DNA from: Paenibacillus sp. FSL H8-0548
Lineage (GTDB): Bacteria; Bacillota; Bacilli; Paenibacillales; Paenibacillaceae
Direction: 5' to 3'
Assembly: GCF_038630985.1 (NCBI RefSeq)
Contig: NZ_CP152049.1
Location: 3,057,501 to 3,121,500, forward strand
Length of the DNA: 64,000 bases
Every line of letters starts with the position of its first letter. Position 1 is the first letter of the stretch. This document shows positions 52,955 to 61,969 of the stretch, piece by piece. Position numbers and translations under genes: made by a program. The notes beneath the pieces were generated by a model. It had not been told where the DNA came from. It did no database searches and was given only the letters and a program-made list of their open reading frames with translations.

Positions 52955-54289
52955 TTATTCTCGGTAATCGGACGGAGGAACGCCAGTTACTTTTTTGAAG
53001 ACACGGCTAAAATAATTGGGGTCCTTGTAGCCAACCTCGAAGCAGACCTCCTTTAAGCTCAGCTTTCCCGAAGCCATTAACGATTTTGCTTTATCAATAC
53101 GAAGAGCGGTGACATAATCAATGAATGTTGTACCCATTTGCTGCTTGAAAATTTTACTGAAATAATGAGGATTAAGGTGTACGGAATCGGCTACTTCCTC
53201 GAGCGACAGCTCCTCGGCGAATTTGCTTTGGATATAATGTTTTGCTCGGTCCATAACGCTATGGGTTTGCTGCTCACGCTGCTCACGAATACGCTGCATG
53301 GCAGAAAGCACATAGGCTTCGGGTATCGTATTCATGACTTGCGACGACTCAAGCAGTTCCTCTTGTGAGGCACGCTTTCCTTGCTTTAACTCATCGAACC
53401 GGCATACCACTCCATTATGATCATCATAATTAGAAGCGAATACGGCTTCAAAATAAGATTTTCGCAGTCCTTCCGCACCCGAGTAGGTTTGGCCGATACC
53501 GACTGAAATTTTAGAATCGAAGAGACGAGCGGCCATTCCATATAGCTCTTCTCCGAAGGCCGTTGCCCTCTCTTTCCACAAATGATCGTCTTGCAATGAT
53601 TCTTTATGGATGTAGATCGCCATATGACGATCAATTAACGAGCTTACGATGCTGTTTGCTTCATAGTTTTTCGCAAATCCACTTATTTTATCATAAATTT
53701 TTTGCTGGCTGGCAATGCTGAGCTGTTCGGGAAACGCGATTACGATCGCACACGCCTCCTCCAGTGAAAAGCTGAGCCACTCGGATAACTGCTCGATATC
53801 GGTCGATGTGATATGATCGATCATGAACATCATTGCCAGCTCATTTTCTACGATCGGAATCAACTGGGAGAGCTTATGGCGCAGCTCCAGCTCGGTCGAG
53901 CGTTTCTTTTTCTCAGCATCGAGCTCTGAAATAAGCATCTGCAGCGTCTGAATCACTTGCTCACGCTTTGCCGGCTTGACCAAATATTCCTTTACGCCAA
54001 GAGCGAGTGCTTCCTTCGCATAGGCAAAATAATCGTATGCCGTTATCATGACAAACTTTGTTTCTGGCATGGAGCGCTTGATTTCACGTATAGCCTCGAG
54101 GCCCTGAATACCGGGCATATTCACATCCATCAATACGATATGGGGTCGATGCTCCTCAGCATGCTCGATAGCCAAACGTCCGTTTTCAGCGTGGACAATA
54201 TGAAATGTTTTTGGAAGCAGCCGTTCGATAATTAATTCTAGCCCCTCGCGCTCAAGCGCTTCGTCATCGGCGATCAATAGTCGGTACAT
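52955..54289 (-). CDS. YesN-like response regulator with AraC DNA-binding domain
   Basis: A 444-residue regulator. Receiver domain (1-120): D12-D13 pocket in IADDEALEREG, phosphoacceptor D55 in IVLMDVNMPGIQG, Lys in EYLVKPAK. A central domain of unknown fold (about 130-330) is followed by the AraC domain (about 345-444): LEEVADSVHLNPHYFSKIFK and LKEVCFEVGYKDPNYFSRVF. ATG 54289 has AAGGTGAG upstream and overlaps the kinase gene by 26 bases. It should act on the sugar-symporter promoter downstream and on its own operon. Confidence 0.93.
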   Translation of the reverse strand: MYRLLIADDEALEREGLELIIERLLPKTFHIVHAENGRLAIEHAEEHRPHIVLMDVNMPGIQGLEAIREIKRSMPETKFVMITAYDYFAYAKEALALGVKEYLVKPAKREQVIQTLQMLISELDAEKKKRSTELELRHKLSQLIPIVENELAMMFMIDHITSTDIEQLSEWLSFSLEEACAIVIAFPEQLSIASQQKIYDKISGFAKNYEANSIVSSLIDRHMAIYIHKESLQDDHLWKERATAFGEELYGMAARLFDSKISVGIGQTYSGAEGLRKSYFEAVFASNYDDHNGVVCRFDELKQGKRASQEELLESSQVMNTIPEAYVLSAMQRIREQREQQTHSVMDRAKHYIQSKFAEELSLEEVADSVHLNPHYFSKIFKQQMGTTFIDYVTALRIDKAKSLMASGKLSLKEVCFEVGYKDPNYFSRVFKKVTGVPPSDYRE

Positions 54290-55715
54290 TTTTGTGCTCA
54301 CCTTCCTCTCCAAGCGGGATGCTTATCGTTATTTTTGTTCCTTGGCCCGCAGAGCTATCAATTTCTACCAGCCCTATTTGACCGTAAAACAGCTGCAGGC
54401 GCTTAAATACATTTTTTGTACCTAAGCCTGTAGATTGTTTATGATTAGAAACTAAGTCAAGCCGGAGCAAGGCCGCTCGAACCTCTTCAGACATCCCGAT
54501 GCCATTGTCCATCAGAATGATGCGCACGTAATTAGCATCCTGTTTAATCTGCATGCGAATCTTCGCACCGCTCTCCATATGCTCAATGCCATGCACGAAA
54601 GCATTCTCTACAAGCGGTTGAAGCGTTAATGCCGGAATTTGCTGCTGTAGCGCAAGTGGATCAAAATCCAGCTCAAAGCGTACGCGGTCGCGAAAGCGGG
54701 CTTGTTGAATAATAACATATTCCTTCACATGCTCAACCTCATCGTGCAGGGAGACGGGATGTTCTAGATTGCGTAAATTGTACCTGAGCAGATTAGACAT
54801 TGATACGATCAAATCACTCGTTTTCTCGGCTCCTTCAAGGAGTGCGAGCTTGGAGAGCGCATTTAGTGTATTAAATAAAAAGTGAGGATTAATTTGGCTT
54901 TGCAGCGCCTGTAGCTCCAGCTCTTTAACAAGCCGATCTTTCTCTAAGCTTTCTTTATCCTTCTCAATGAGTAAGAACAGATCGCTTGACATTTGCTCAA
55001 AGGCATTGGATAAAATGCCCAGCTCATCCGCGGCTAATTGCGGATGAGCGCTTTGCTGCAAATTCCCTTTGGATATTTGCCGTGCTCTTGAGACAAGCCT
55101 GCTCACAGGCAGCGTAATGCTGCGAGATATCCATATCGCCAGTAAAATACTCATTAACGTATTCGTTATAAATACAGCGGCTCCTAAATAATACATCCGA
55201 TTATGTTCAGCTTGAACTTGTTTGTTGATCGGCTCATAAATACTTAGTTCCATGTCAACGAGCTGCTGACTGTCTTCCCGAATGAAGCTGGCTGTTTTCT
55301 CAGCTTTCTCGTAATGAACAAACGAGGCATTTGAGGAATAAGCAGCTGTCATATCGAATGCGGCTTGCGTCTGCTCCAAAAATGTATCCAGCATTTGACT
55401 GTAGCTTGTAATAACGGAGGAGGGCAGAGAAGCAGCAGCTAGCTCAACAAATTGTTGTTGGTGCTCTTCTACTTGGTTTCTGCTCAATGAGAACAGCTCG
55501 CCTTGCTTCTCATCGGGATTAAGCAAATAGCTGTTAAGTGCTATTAAGCTGGTATCTGCGCTCTGTGTTGACTGCTTGTACAAAAGGAGGCGATCCAGCA
55601 TTTGATTGTAGCTTTGCTGCACCATCTTTCCGCTTTGAAATAAAAAAAAGGTGACCATATTGACCGATAGCACGAGAAGGGGGATGAAAATAAGCAGTTT
55701 AGTACGAATAGTCAT
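54264..55715 (-). CDS. LytS/YesM-type sensor histidine kinase
   Basis: A 483-residue membrane kinase: N-terminal helix (LLIFIPLLVLSVNMVTFFLF), helical extracellular domain (about 28-170) that could contact a partner protein, second helix (about 174-195), HAMP, phospho-acceptor His in LQSQINPHFLFNTLNALSKL and the ATP lid region LTLQPLVENAFVHGI, DNGIGMSEE, STGLGTKNVFKRLQ. It starts within the stop of the binding-protein gene (ATGA overlap). The extracellular domain is a helical bundle-like stretch, consistent with sensing through the upstream binding protein. Confidence 0.93.
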   Translation of the reverse strand: MTIRTKLLIFIPLLVLSVNMVTFFLFQSGKMVQQSYNQMLDRLLLYKQSTQSADTSLIALNSYLLNPDEKQGELFSLSRNQVEEHQQQFVELAAASLPSSVITSYSQMLDTFLEQTQAAFDMTAAYSSNASFVHYEKAEKTASFIREDSQQLVDMELSIYEPINKQVQAEHNRMYYLGAAVFITNTLMSILLAIWISRSITLPVSRLVSRARQISKGNLQQSAHPQLAADELGILSNAFEQMSSDLFLLIEKDKESLEKDRLVKELELQALQSQINPHFLFNTLNALSKLALLEGAEKTSDLIVSMSNLLRYNLRNLEHPVSLHDEVEHVKEYVIIQQARFRDRVRFELDFDPLALQQQIPALTLQPLVENAFVHGIEHMESGAKIRMQIKQDANYVRIILMDNGIGMSEEVRAALLRLDLVSNHKQSTGLGTKNVFKRLQLFYGQIGLVEIDSSAGQGTKITISIPLGEEGEHKNVPTIDRR

Positions 55716-56713
55716 GAGTCTGCATCTCCCATTGATCGTTTTAATTCATCGGAGCCAAGCAGCGTCACTTTCGTGAAAAAATGTTCAGGGAGCTGTTTAC
55801 CAAGAAAATAATCGTTCAGCTGTGAAATCGCAGCGTATCCCATATCATAGGGCTGCTGTACGATCGTCGAATGGATGGCTCCGCTGCGAACCCGCTCAAC
55901 GGTTTCCTCCAAGGCATCAAATGCAAAGATTTGCAGTCCGCTTCGCCGTAATCGTTGTGCGGCTTCCGAAATACCGATACCGTCTAAAGCGCTTAATCCA
56001 ACCATGAAATTAATTTGCGGATTTTGAATAAGCAGCTTCTCCGTTTCTCCCGCAGCTTGAAGACGAGAGATATTCGAGGAGCGAACATCGACGAGAGTCA
56101 TCTCAGGGAGCTGACTCAAGACGGAACGAAAGCCTGCCAATCTGAGCTGTTGATTCGGTGATTGCTCGTTGCCGATTAATACAGCGACGTCTCCACGATT
56201 TCTAGCTGCTTTGGCAACTAACTCGCCCATGGCAACGCCAGCATCAAAATTATTAGTTCCTACATAAGAGAGACGGCGACTGCCTTGTTCATCCGTATCG
56301 ATCGTCAGGACAGCAATGCCTTCTTCAATTGCCTCGTCAATCAGAGCTATATATTTTGGGTCGTTGATACCTTGCACTAGCACAGCGTCCGCTTTGGCTG
56401 CAATCGCCTTCTCAAGGAGCTGGCTCTGTTCTGATGAATTAATGCGGAGCGGACCGACGTACTCAAGCTGCATCCCGTATTTGAGCGCTGCCTCTATGGC
56501 CCCTTCCTCGATGGAACGCCAATAAGGATTGTCCAGCTCTTGGGAGATGAGCACGATATGTTTAGTGGTAGCTTCGCTCTCGGTCCCCGGATCTGAATGA
56601 GCAGGCTGAAGTAAAGTACGGATATTTATGGTGGATTGTAAAAAGCTTGCCAATAGACAAGCAAAAATTATAAACAGTATGGCAATTCCGATATTCCATT
56701 TTCGATTGGACAT
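55712..56713 (-). CDS. membrane-anchored sugar-binding sensor protein (XylFII-like, RbsB fold)
   Basis: A 333-residue periplasmic-binding-protein type 1 (RbsB-like) domain held by an uncleaved N-terminal helix (IGIAILFIIFACLLASFL, residues about 8-25) with no lipobox. Typical segments: HIVLISQELDNPYWRSIEEG, AAKADAVLVQGINDPKYIAL, YVGTNNFDAGVAMGELVA and a final domain FAFDALEETVERVRSG with VQQPYDMGYAA. There are no transporter genes in its operon, only kinase and regulator, so it is likely a sensor, as XylFII is for LytS/YesN in clostridia. The ligand is probably a pentose, by analogy and from the symporter nearby. Confidence 0.88.
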   Translation of the reverse strand: MSNRKWNIGIAILFIIFACLLASFLQSTINIRTLLQPAHSDPGTESEATTKHIVLISQELDNPYWRSIEEGAIEAALKYGMQLEYVGPLRINSSEQSQLLEKAIAAKADAVLVQGINDPKYIALIDEAIEEGIAVLTIDTDEQGSRRLSYVGTNNFDAGVAMGELVAKAARNRGDVAVLIGNEQSPNQQLRLAGFRSVLSQLPEMTLVDVRSSNISRLQAAGETEKLLIQNPQINFMVGLSALDGIGISEAAQRLRRSGLQIFAFDALEETVERVRSGAIHSTIVQQPYDMGYAAISQLNDYFLGKQLPEHFFTKVTLLGSDELKRSMGDADS

Positions 56714-56869
56714 GCTAAAGCTCCTTCATAACATCCATTTCTATTCGATTATTATACAAGAGAGTTGGTACAATCAAAAGTCAGCATCGGATTTTCAAAA
56801 GTTCATGCTATACAAAACTAAAAACAATTACTATAATTTAGGAAATAATGGATGAGAGTGAGGTTCAAA

Positions 56870-58594
56870 ATGGAGCATCAAGCAGGGGCTGCAGGGCGGG
56901 AAGAAATTAAGCTTACTGGGAATCATGAAAGTATAGCGCAGCGGATATGGAGATATAAGCTGCACTATATCATCGTAATTCCAGCTATGTTATTGCTTAT
57001 TATTTTCAAAATCATACCTTTTGTAAGTGGGATATGGATATCTTTAGTCGATTATAAAGTTTTCACAGGCTTGTTTAACAGTCAATGGGTGGGCTTTGAT
57101 CATTTTACCCGATTATTCGCTGATCCAATCTTTCGCAAGGTGCTTGTGAATACGCTGCTTATCAAAGTCATGTATATATTCATATGCGGGGCTGCAGCGT
57201 TTCTAATCGCGCTTGCATTAGGCAGTATACGGTCAAAGCTGGTAAGAGGATTGTTTTCATCGCTGTTTCTTATCCCATTTTTTATTCCGTCTGTTGTATT
57301 TGCATTTATTTTTCTGTATATGCTCTCACCAAGCACTTCTCCCTTTCTCACGACAGAGACACTTATTTGGGCTGATCCCGATGTATTCCGTCCGATGCTC
57401 GTTTTCGTTGAAGTGCTGAAGACCTGTGGCATCCCCATTATGATTGCCCTTGCTGCTATTTCTGCCAAGCATGCGGCAGTGGAGAGACAGGCCAGCGAGA
57501 GCACGAAAAGTAAATTGAGTTATATGCAAATGAATGTGCTTCCCGCTCTAAGAGCAGTAGCCGCTTTTATGATTTTACAGCTCTCTACCTTGCTGTCTAC
57601 CGATTTCGAGCTTATTCGGAGCTTAGTGAATCCATTGGTCTATGAAGTAGGAGACACACTCGAACATTACAGCTTTCGAATCAGCTTTATGATGATGGAA
57701 GTGAGTCAATCAGCGGCTATTGGGCTGGTTCAATTTGGTATTCAGCTCTTTTTTACGGTAATTGCATATTTCATTGTGAAAGGAAATTTTCTGAAAGATT
57801 TATTTAACGGATATGCTAGTCCTTCAGCTATAAAAGCAGAGAACGGTGGAAAGAGCATCTTTGGAATCGCGATAGCATGTTTATATGCAATTGTCGTTAT
57901 TGTCCCATTGTATATGCTATTTGTATATCCGTTTGCAGGGGGGATTGAATCAATAGGGTCGTTTTTCTCCTTTTGGAATGTTGTCTCCTATATAGTCATT
58001 GATTTGCTTGCTGTTTTTATGTTTATGTTCATTACCGTTACTCTGGCCTATCCATTAACGGTCAAGAGATTGCCGGGACGCAGCGTATACAAGCTTCTGT
58101 TGATTCTCATCATTACGATGGGGGGAGGACTTATCAGCGAGTATTTGTTCGCCCGTAATCTTAATATGGTGAATACCATATTCCCGCAATTCTTGTTTGG
58201 ATTTTTTAATTTAACGGCCGTATTTGTTCTGAAAAGTATCTTTAATGCAAGATATGCGGATTTAAAGGAGCAGGCGGAAGCCGGAGGAAGGGGAGAGCTC
58301 CATACCTTTATTACCCTCTTTATCCCAAAAATATGGAAGCCGCTGTTAGCGCTTGGCGCACTGCAATTTGTAGTCTTATGGAATTCTTATTATCCTTCAT
58401 TAATCTATCTCGCCAATGTGGAAAACTACTCTCCAGTTATGCAATTTGCGCAGCAAGCCTCGTCAGGAGAAGGCAACATTAGGGTGATACTGCAATTTGG
58501 CGCATGGCTAAGTCTGCCGTCGATTGTTATTTTTCTTTTATTCCGAAAATGGCTGACCTCTGAGGTTTTTGTCAGCTCGATAAGAAAACTGTAA
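56870..58594 (+). CDS. fused two-domain sugar ABC permease (LplB-like plus LplC-like halves)
   Basis: A 574-residue membrane protein joining two permease domains that are usually separate. The first half (about 20-300) follows LplB: VIPAMLLLIIFKIIPFVSGI, SQWVGFDHFTRLF and LFLIPFFIPSVVFAF. The second (about 320-574) follows LplC: RNLNMVNTIFPQFLFGFFNL, LWNSYYPSLIYLANVENYSP and a WLTSEVFVSSIRKL end. EAA loops are degenerate: RQASESTKSKL lacks the invariant Gly in half one, while EQAEAGGRGEL keeps it in half two. No binding protein or ATPase adjoins. ATG 56870 follows GTGAGG; ATG 56852 is also possible. Divergent from the sensor trio. Confidence 0.82.
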   Translation: MEHQAGAAGREEIKLTGNHESIAQRIWRYKLHYIIVIPAMLLLIIFKIIPFVSGIWISLVDYKVFTGLFNSQWVGFDHFTRLFADPIFRKVLVNTLLIKVMYIFICGAAAFLIALALGSIRSKLVRGLFSSLFLIPFFIPSVVFAFIFLYMLSPSTSPFLTTETLIWADPDVFRPMLVFVEVLKTCGIPIMIALAAISAKHAAVERQASESTKSKLSYMQMNVLPALRAVAAFMILQLSTLLSTDFELIRSLVNPLVYEVGDTLEHYSFRISFMMMEVSQSAAIGLVQFGIQLFFTVIAYFIVKGNFLKDLFNGYASPSAIKAENGGKSIFGIAIACLYAIVVIVPLYMLFVYPFAGGIESIGSFFSFWNVVSYIVIDLLAVFMFMFITVTLAYPLTVKRLPGRSVYKLLLILIITMGGGLISEYLFARNLNMVNTIFPQFLFGFFNLTAVFVLKSIFNARYADLKEQAEAGGRGELHTFITLFIPKIWKPLLALGALQFVVLWNSYYPSLIYLANVENYSPVMQFAQQASSGEGNIRVILQFGAWLSLPSIVIFLLFRKWLTSEVFVSSIRKL

Positions 58595-58629
58595 ATGTGT
58601 GTACTATTCTCGAAAAAGGAGCTGTCTTG

Positions 58630-60006
58630 TTGAATCCCTATGAAACAGATCAATCTCTAGTCCATAAGAATGAGGGGCGCTATTTTGCGATAGCGCTGAT
58701 TTTCAGCATTATGGTTTATTTTTGTTTGTTGTTTTCCCTTGTCTTTATTATCGTAATTCCGATATTGTTTTTACTGCCGCTGCTTGCGCAAGGAATTATG
58801 CTCGCCAGCATTCGGGTGAATGGCGTTAGAATAACGCCGAGACAATTTCCTGAAGTGTTTGCAGTCGTGCAGGAGCAATGCAGCAAAATGGGCTTTGCCG
58901 TCGTCCCGGATGTGTATGTAATGGAATCCAGCGGCATTTTAAATGCGTTTGCTTCGCGATTTTTTGGCAGAAACATGGTTGTGCTTTATTCGGATTTGTT
59001 CGAGCTTATTCAGAAGGGTGGAGAAAAGGAGCTGACCTTTGTCATTACGCATGAGCTCGCCCACATCAAACGAAACCATCTAACTAAGCAGCTGCTAATT
59101 ATTCCAGCCTTATGGCTGCCTTTTATTGGGGAAGCGTATTCTCGTGCTTGTGAGTATACCTGTGACCGCATGGCTGTCTATTTTACGAATGATGTTGATG
59201 CAGCAATGGATGGCTTAACGATATTGGCGATAGGCAAATCGCTCTATAAGCGTGTTGATCGAGAGGAGTATCTCTTGCAAGCCAGCTATGAGAAAGGTTT
59301 TTTTGTATGGCTGGCTGAGAGGCTGTCAACGCATCCTTCTCTACCTAAACGTATATATGCCATTCAGCAGTTTTCTGGCATTCCTTCTAATATTGTATTT
59401 AAAACAACGAGAAAAGGTATTGTTATTGCGATCGTGTCTGTACTCGTGGTTGGAACCTTATCCATCGGATGGTTGGTTTCCATCTCTGCAAGTACATTAG
59501 TGACCATGATAAAGGAGGCTTCATCAGGAGAGGATTTGCTTGGCGCAGCATCAGAAGGGAAGCTAACTGAGGTGCAATCGCTGCTCGATTCAGGCGCAAA
59601 TCCGGATACGGCAGATGAGGAAGGATGGACCTCACTGATGTGGGCTGCTCAATTAAATAATACGGAGATTGGCAGAGCGCTGCTCGAAGCAGGAGCGAAT
59701 CCCAATCTAGTTGAGACAAGTTATGAAGAGACAGCGCTCACTGTAGCTTTGTATAATAACAGTTTGGAAATGGTCATGCTGCTTCTGGAGGAGGGGGTAA
59801 ACCCCGATTTGCAGGACAGCACCGGATGGACTCCGCTAATGACTGCAGCGAGCAACGGCGATATGGAAGCGACAAGATTGCTGCTGAAGGCAGGCGCTAA
59901 TCCTATGAAATACGATGATAATGGATATACGGCCGGGGATTATGCTTTGGATTACGGGTTTGAGGATATTGCGGCATTACTTCTAAAAATAGGTGATAAT
60001 ATATAA
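58630..60006 (+). CDS. M48-family membrane metalloprotease with C-terminal ankyrin repeats
   Basis: A 458-residue protein. Two N-terminal membrane helices (about 18-58) precede a HtpX/Ste24-like zinc protease domain: HELAH near residues 141-145 and the third ligand Glu in SRACEYTCDRMA near 175. After another helix (about 262-290) come three to four ankyrin repeats (about 310-458): EGWTSLMWAAQLNNTEIGRA, ETALTVALYNNSLEMVMLLL and TGWTPLMTAASNGDMEATRL. The combination is unusual; ankyrins may select substrates. TTG 58630 has AAAAGGAG 8 bases upstream. It lies 35 bases after the fused permease and may share its transcript. Confidence 0.85.
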   Translation: MNPYETDQSLVHKNEGRYFAIALIFSIMVYFCLLFSLVFIIVIPILFLLPLLAQGIMLASIRVNGVRITPRQFPEVFAVVQEQCSKMGFAVVPDVYVMESSGILNAFASRFFGRNMVVLYSDLFELIQKGGEKELTFVITHELAHIKRNHLTKQLLIIPALWLPFIGEAYSRACEYTCDRMAVYFTNDVDAAMDGLTILAIGKSLYKRVDREEYLLQASYEKGFFVWLAERLSTHPSLPKRIYAIQQFSGIPSNIVFKTTRKGIVIAIVSVLVVGTLSIGWLVSISASTLVTMIKEASSGEDLLGAASEGKLTEVQSLLDSGANPDTADEEGWTSLMWAAQLNNTEIGRALLEAGANPNLVETSYEETALTVALYNNSLEMVMLLLEEGVNPDLQDSTGWTPLMTAASNGDMEATRLLLKAGANPMKYDDNGYTAGDYALDYGFEDIAALLLKIGDNI

Positions 60007-60013
60007 AAAAAAA

Positions 60014-60039
60014 AGAAGCTTGAGCAATCAAGCTTCTTT
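60014..60039. terminator. bidirectional terminator
   Basis: AGAAGCTTGA (60014-60023), loop GCAA, TCAAGCTTCT (60028-60037). On the minus strand it is followed by ten T, so it is the terminator of the tRNA-Thr/tRNA-Pro unit; on the plus strand it follows the protease gene. Confidence 0.9.
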
Positions 60040-60073
60040 CATCTATGTAACAAGCTCTTCATTTGATTAACGG

Positions 60074-60150
60074 TGGTCGGGACGACACGATTTGAACATG
60101 CGACCCCCTGGTCCCAAACCAGGTGCTCTACCAAGCTGAGCTACGTCCCG
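60074..60150 (-). tRNA. tRNA-Pro (anticodon TGG)
   Basis: Reverse complement begins CGGGACGTAGCTCAGCTTGG; anticodon stem CCTGG/CCAGG encloses TTTGGGA (anticodon TGG). T-arm contains GTTCAAATC, acceptor 3' strand CGTCCCG, and ACCA is encoded (60077-60074). Confidence 0.96.
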
Positions 60151-60161
60151 CTAAAAAAAAG

Positions 60162-60237
<76 letters not shown>

Positions 60238-60265
60238 ACGTGTTTTTCGTTTTGCACAAGATGTA

Positions 60266-60294
60266 TTATTACATAGAATAATATTAGATTGCAA
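60266..60294 (-). promoter_or_regulatory. candidate promoter of the tRNA-Thr/tRNA-Pro unit
   Basis: TTGCAA (60294-60289), 17-bp spacer, TAATAA (60271-60266) on the minus strand, about 30 bases before tRNA-Thr. Confidence 0.5.
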
Positions 60295-60342
60295 GAGTTT
60301 TTTTGAAAAAATAGAAGAAAAATAAAAAGGGGATTTTTGGAA

Positions 60343-60380
60343 GAAAAAGAAGCCTCCCTGCATGATGCTGAGGGGGCTTC
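60343..60380 (-). terminator. terminator of the CNNM/CorC-type gene
   Basis: Minus-strand stem GAAGCCCCCT (60380-60371) with AGGGAGGCTTC (60359-60349), one bulged base, then a T-rich tract from 60348. Confidence 0.8.
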
Positions 60381-60397
60381 TTCTTTGTTTTACTTCG

Positions 60398-61717
60398 TTA
60401 TGCGATTTCGCCTTCAACTTCTTCTTCATTACGCTGAATGAGCATTTCGACTTTGCGAATTCGGTTTTTACTAGTTTCACGTATGATGAATTTATAATTT
60501 TCGTAAAAGTGCTCTTTGCCGGGCTTCGGATCTGTCACCTGGCTGTAAAGCCAGCCGCCAACCGTATCGACATCTTCTTCTTCGAAGTTCATACCGGTTA
60601 AGTCGCTAAGCTCAGTAAGCGATACTTTTCCGTCAAGAAGGTAGCAATGCTCGTCAAGCTGTTCAATTTCTTTGCGCTCGTCGGCATCGAACTCATCTCG
60701 AATTTCTCCCACGATTTCCTCTAAAATGTCTTCAATCGTAATTAGACCGGAGGTACCGCCGTATTCATCCACCAGGATGGCGATATGAACTCGCTCGAGC
60801 TGCATCCGTTTTAATAGCATTTTTACAGGTGTAACCTCGGAAACGCTTAGAACGGGATGAACTAGCTTTTTGAAATCAAGTTCACGATCCGTCTCATATT
60901 CTAAGAAAAGCTGTTTCGTGTTGATCATGCCGACAATATTGTCCTTGCTCTCAAGTGCAACTGGGAAGCGTGTATATTGTTCCTTGCGAATAATTTCCAT
61001 ATTTTCAGTTAACGATTTGTTTGTATATAAACAGATCATGTCGGTGCGAGGCACCATAATTTCTTTGGCAAGCAGCTCGTCAAAGGCGAAGATGCGGCTT
61101 ACATAGCCATACTCTGTATTGTTAATTTTTCCACTCTGATAGCTCTCATTAAGAATGATTTGAATTTCTTCTTCCGAATGCGCTTCTTCATGCTCCGTAG
61201 CAGGTTTTAATCCGAACAAGCGAACCAAGGTATTGGCTGATCCGTTGAGGAACCAAATGAATGGAAACAAAATTTTGTAAAATAGAATAATCGGTTTAGC
61301 TGTTAAAAAACTGATGAATTCTGCTTTTTGGATCGCCCACGTTTTTGGTGCGAGCTCACCGACAACGACATGCAGAAAAGTCACCGAAATAAAGGCAATG
61401 AAAAAGGATAGAATATGACTAATATCATCATTAATTTCTAACTGTTTAAACAAGGGTAAAAGCATTTTTTCTACTGTTGGTTCTCCCAGCCAGCCCAGCC
61501 CGAGCGCTGTAATGGTAATACCTAATTGGCAGGCTGACAAGTAGGCATCCAGATTACTCGTGACCTGTTGAACGGCAAGCGCGTTCTTCCGGCCCTCAAG
61601 AACTAACTGATCGATCCGACTGGAGCGAAGTCTAATGATGGAGAACTCCGTTGCGACGAAAAAAGCAGTTAATAAAATTAGAAGAGCAATCATGAATAAA
61701 TTGAATCCTATACCCAT
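60398..61717 (-). CDS. CNNM/CorC (hemolysin C-like) membrane protein with CBS domains
   Basis: A 439-residue membrane protein of the YhdP/YugS (DUF21-CBS-CorC) family, linked to Mg2+ or cobalt handling. DUF21 domain with about four membrane segments (1-200), starting FNLFMIALLILLTAFFVATE; two CBS motifs (about 215-340) including EIMVPRTDMICLY and HIAILVDEYGGTSGLITIED; C-terminal CorC_HlyC domain (about 355-435) with VDTVGGWLYSQ. The start site (GAGAAACGGAA) is weak. Monocistronic, followed by its terminator and the tRNAs. Confidence 0.93.
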   Translation of the reverse strand: MGIGFNLFMIALLILLTAFFVATEFSIIRLRSSRIDQLVLEGRKNALAVQQVTSNLDAYLSACQLGITITALGLGWLGEPTVEKMLLPLFKQLEINDDISHILSFFIAFISVTFLHVVVGELAPKTWAIQKAEFISFLTAKPIILFYKILFPFIWFLNGSANTLVRLFGLKPATEHEEAHSEEEIQIILNESYQSGKINNTEYGYVSRIFAFDELLAKEIMVPRTDMICLYTNKSLTENMEIIRKEQYTRFPVALESKDNIVGMINTKQLFLEYETDRELDFKKLVHPVLSVSEVTPVKMLLKRMQLERVHIAILVDEYGGTSGLITIEDILEEIVGEIRDEFDADERKEIEQLDEHCYLLDGKVSLTELSDLTGMNFEEEDVDTVGGWLYSQVTDPKPGKEHFYENYKFIIRETSKNRIRKVEMLIQRNEEEVEGEIA

Positions 61718-61969
61718 TTCCGTTTCTCACTACCCTTTTTTTATTATATTTTTTATTCTTATGATCTACTATAACGAATCATAACAGGATATGACAACTC
61801 TCATATCCAACGGTAAACGCCTTCTATCTGCATTTAAAGTGATTCTATAAGCTGGAAAAGCTAGTTCTCATTGATTATCGAGCCTTTACAAGCGTCAAAC
61901 TCCGGCATATGATGAGTTCATATGAACTACAACATAGCATGTACGACGAAACTGCGAGGAGGAAGGGAT

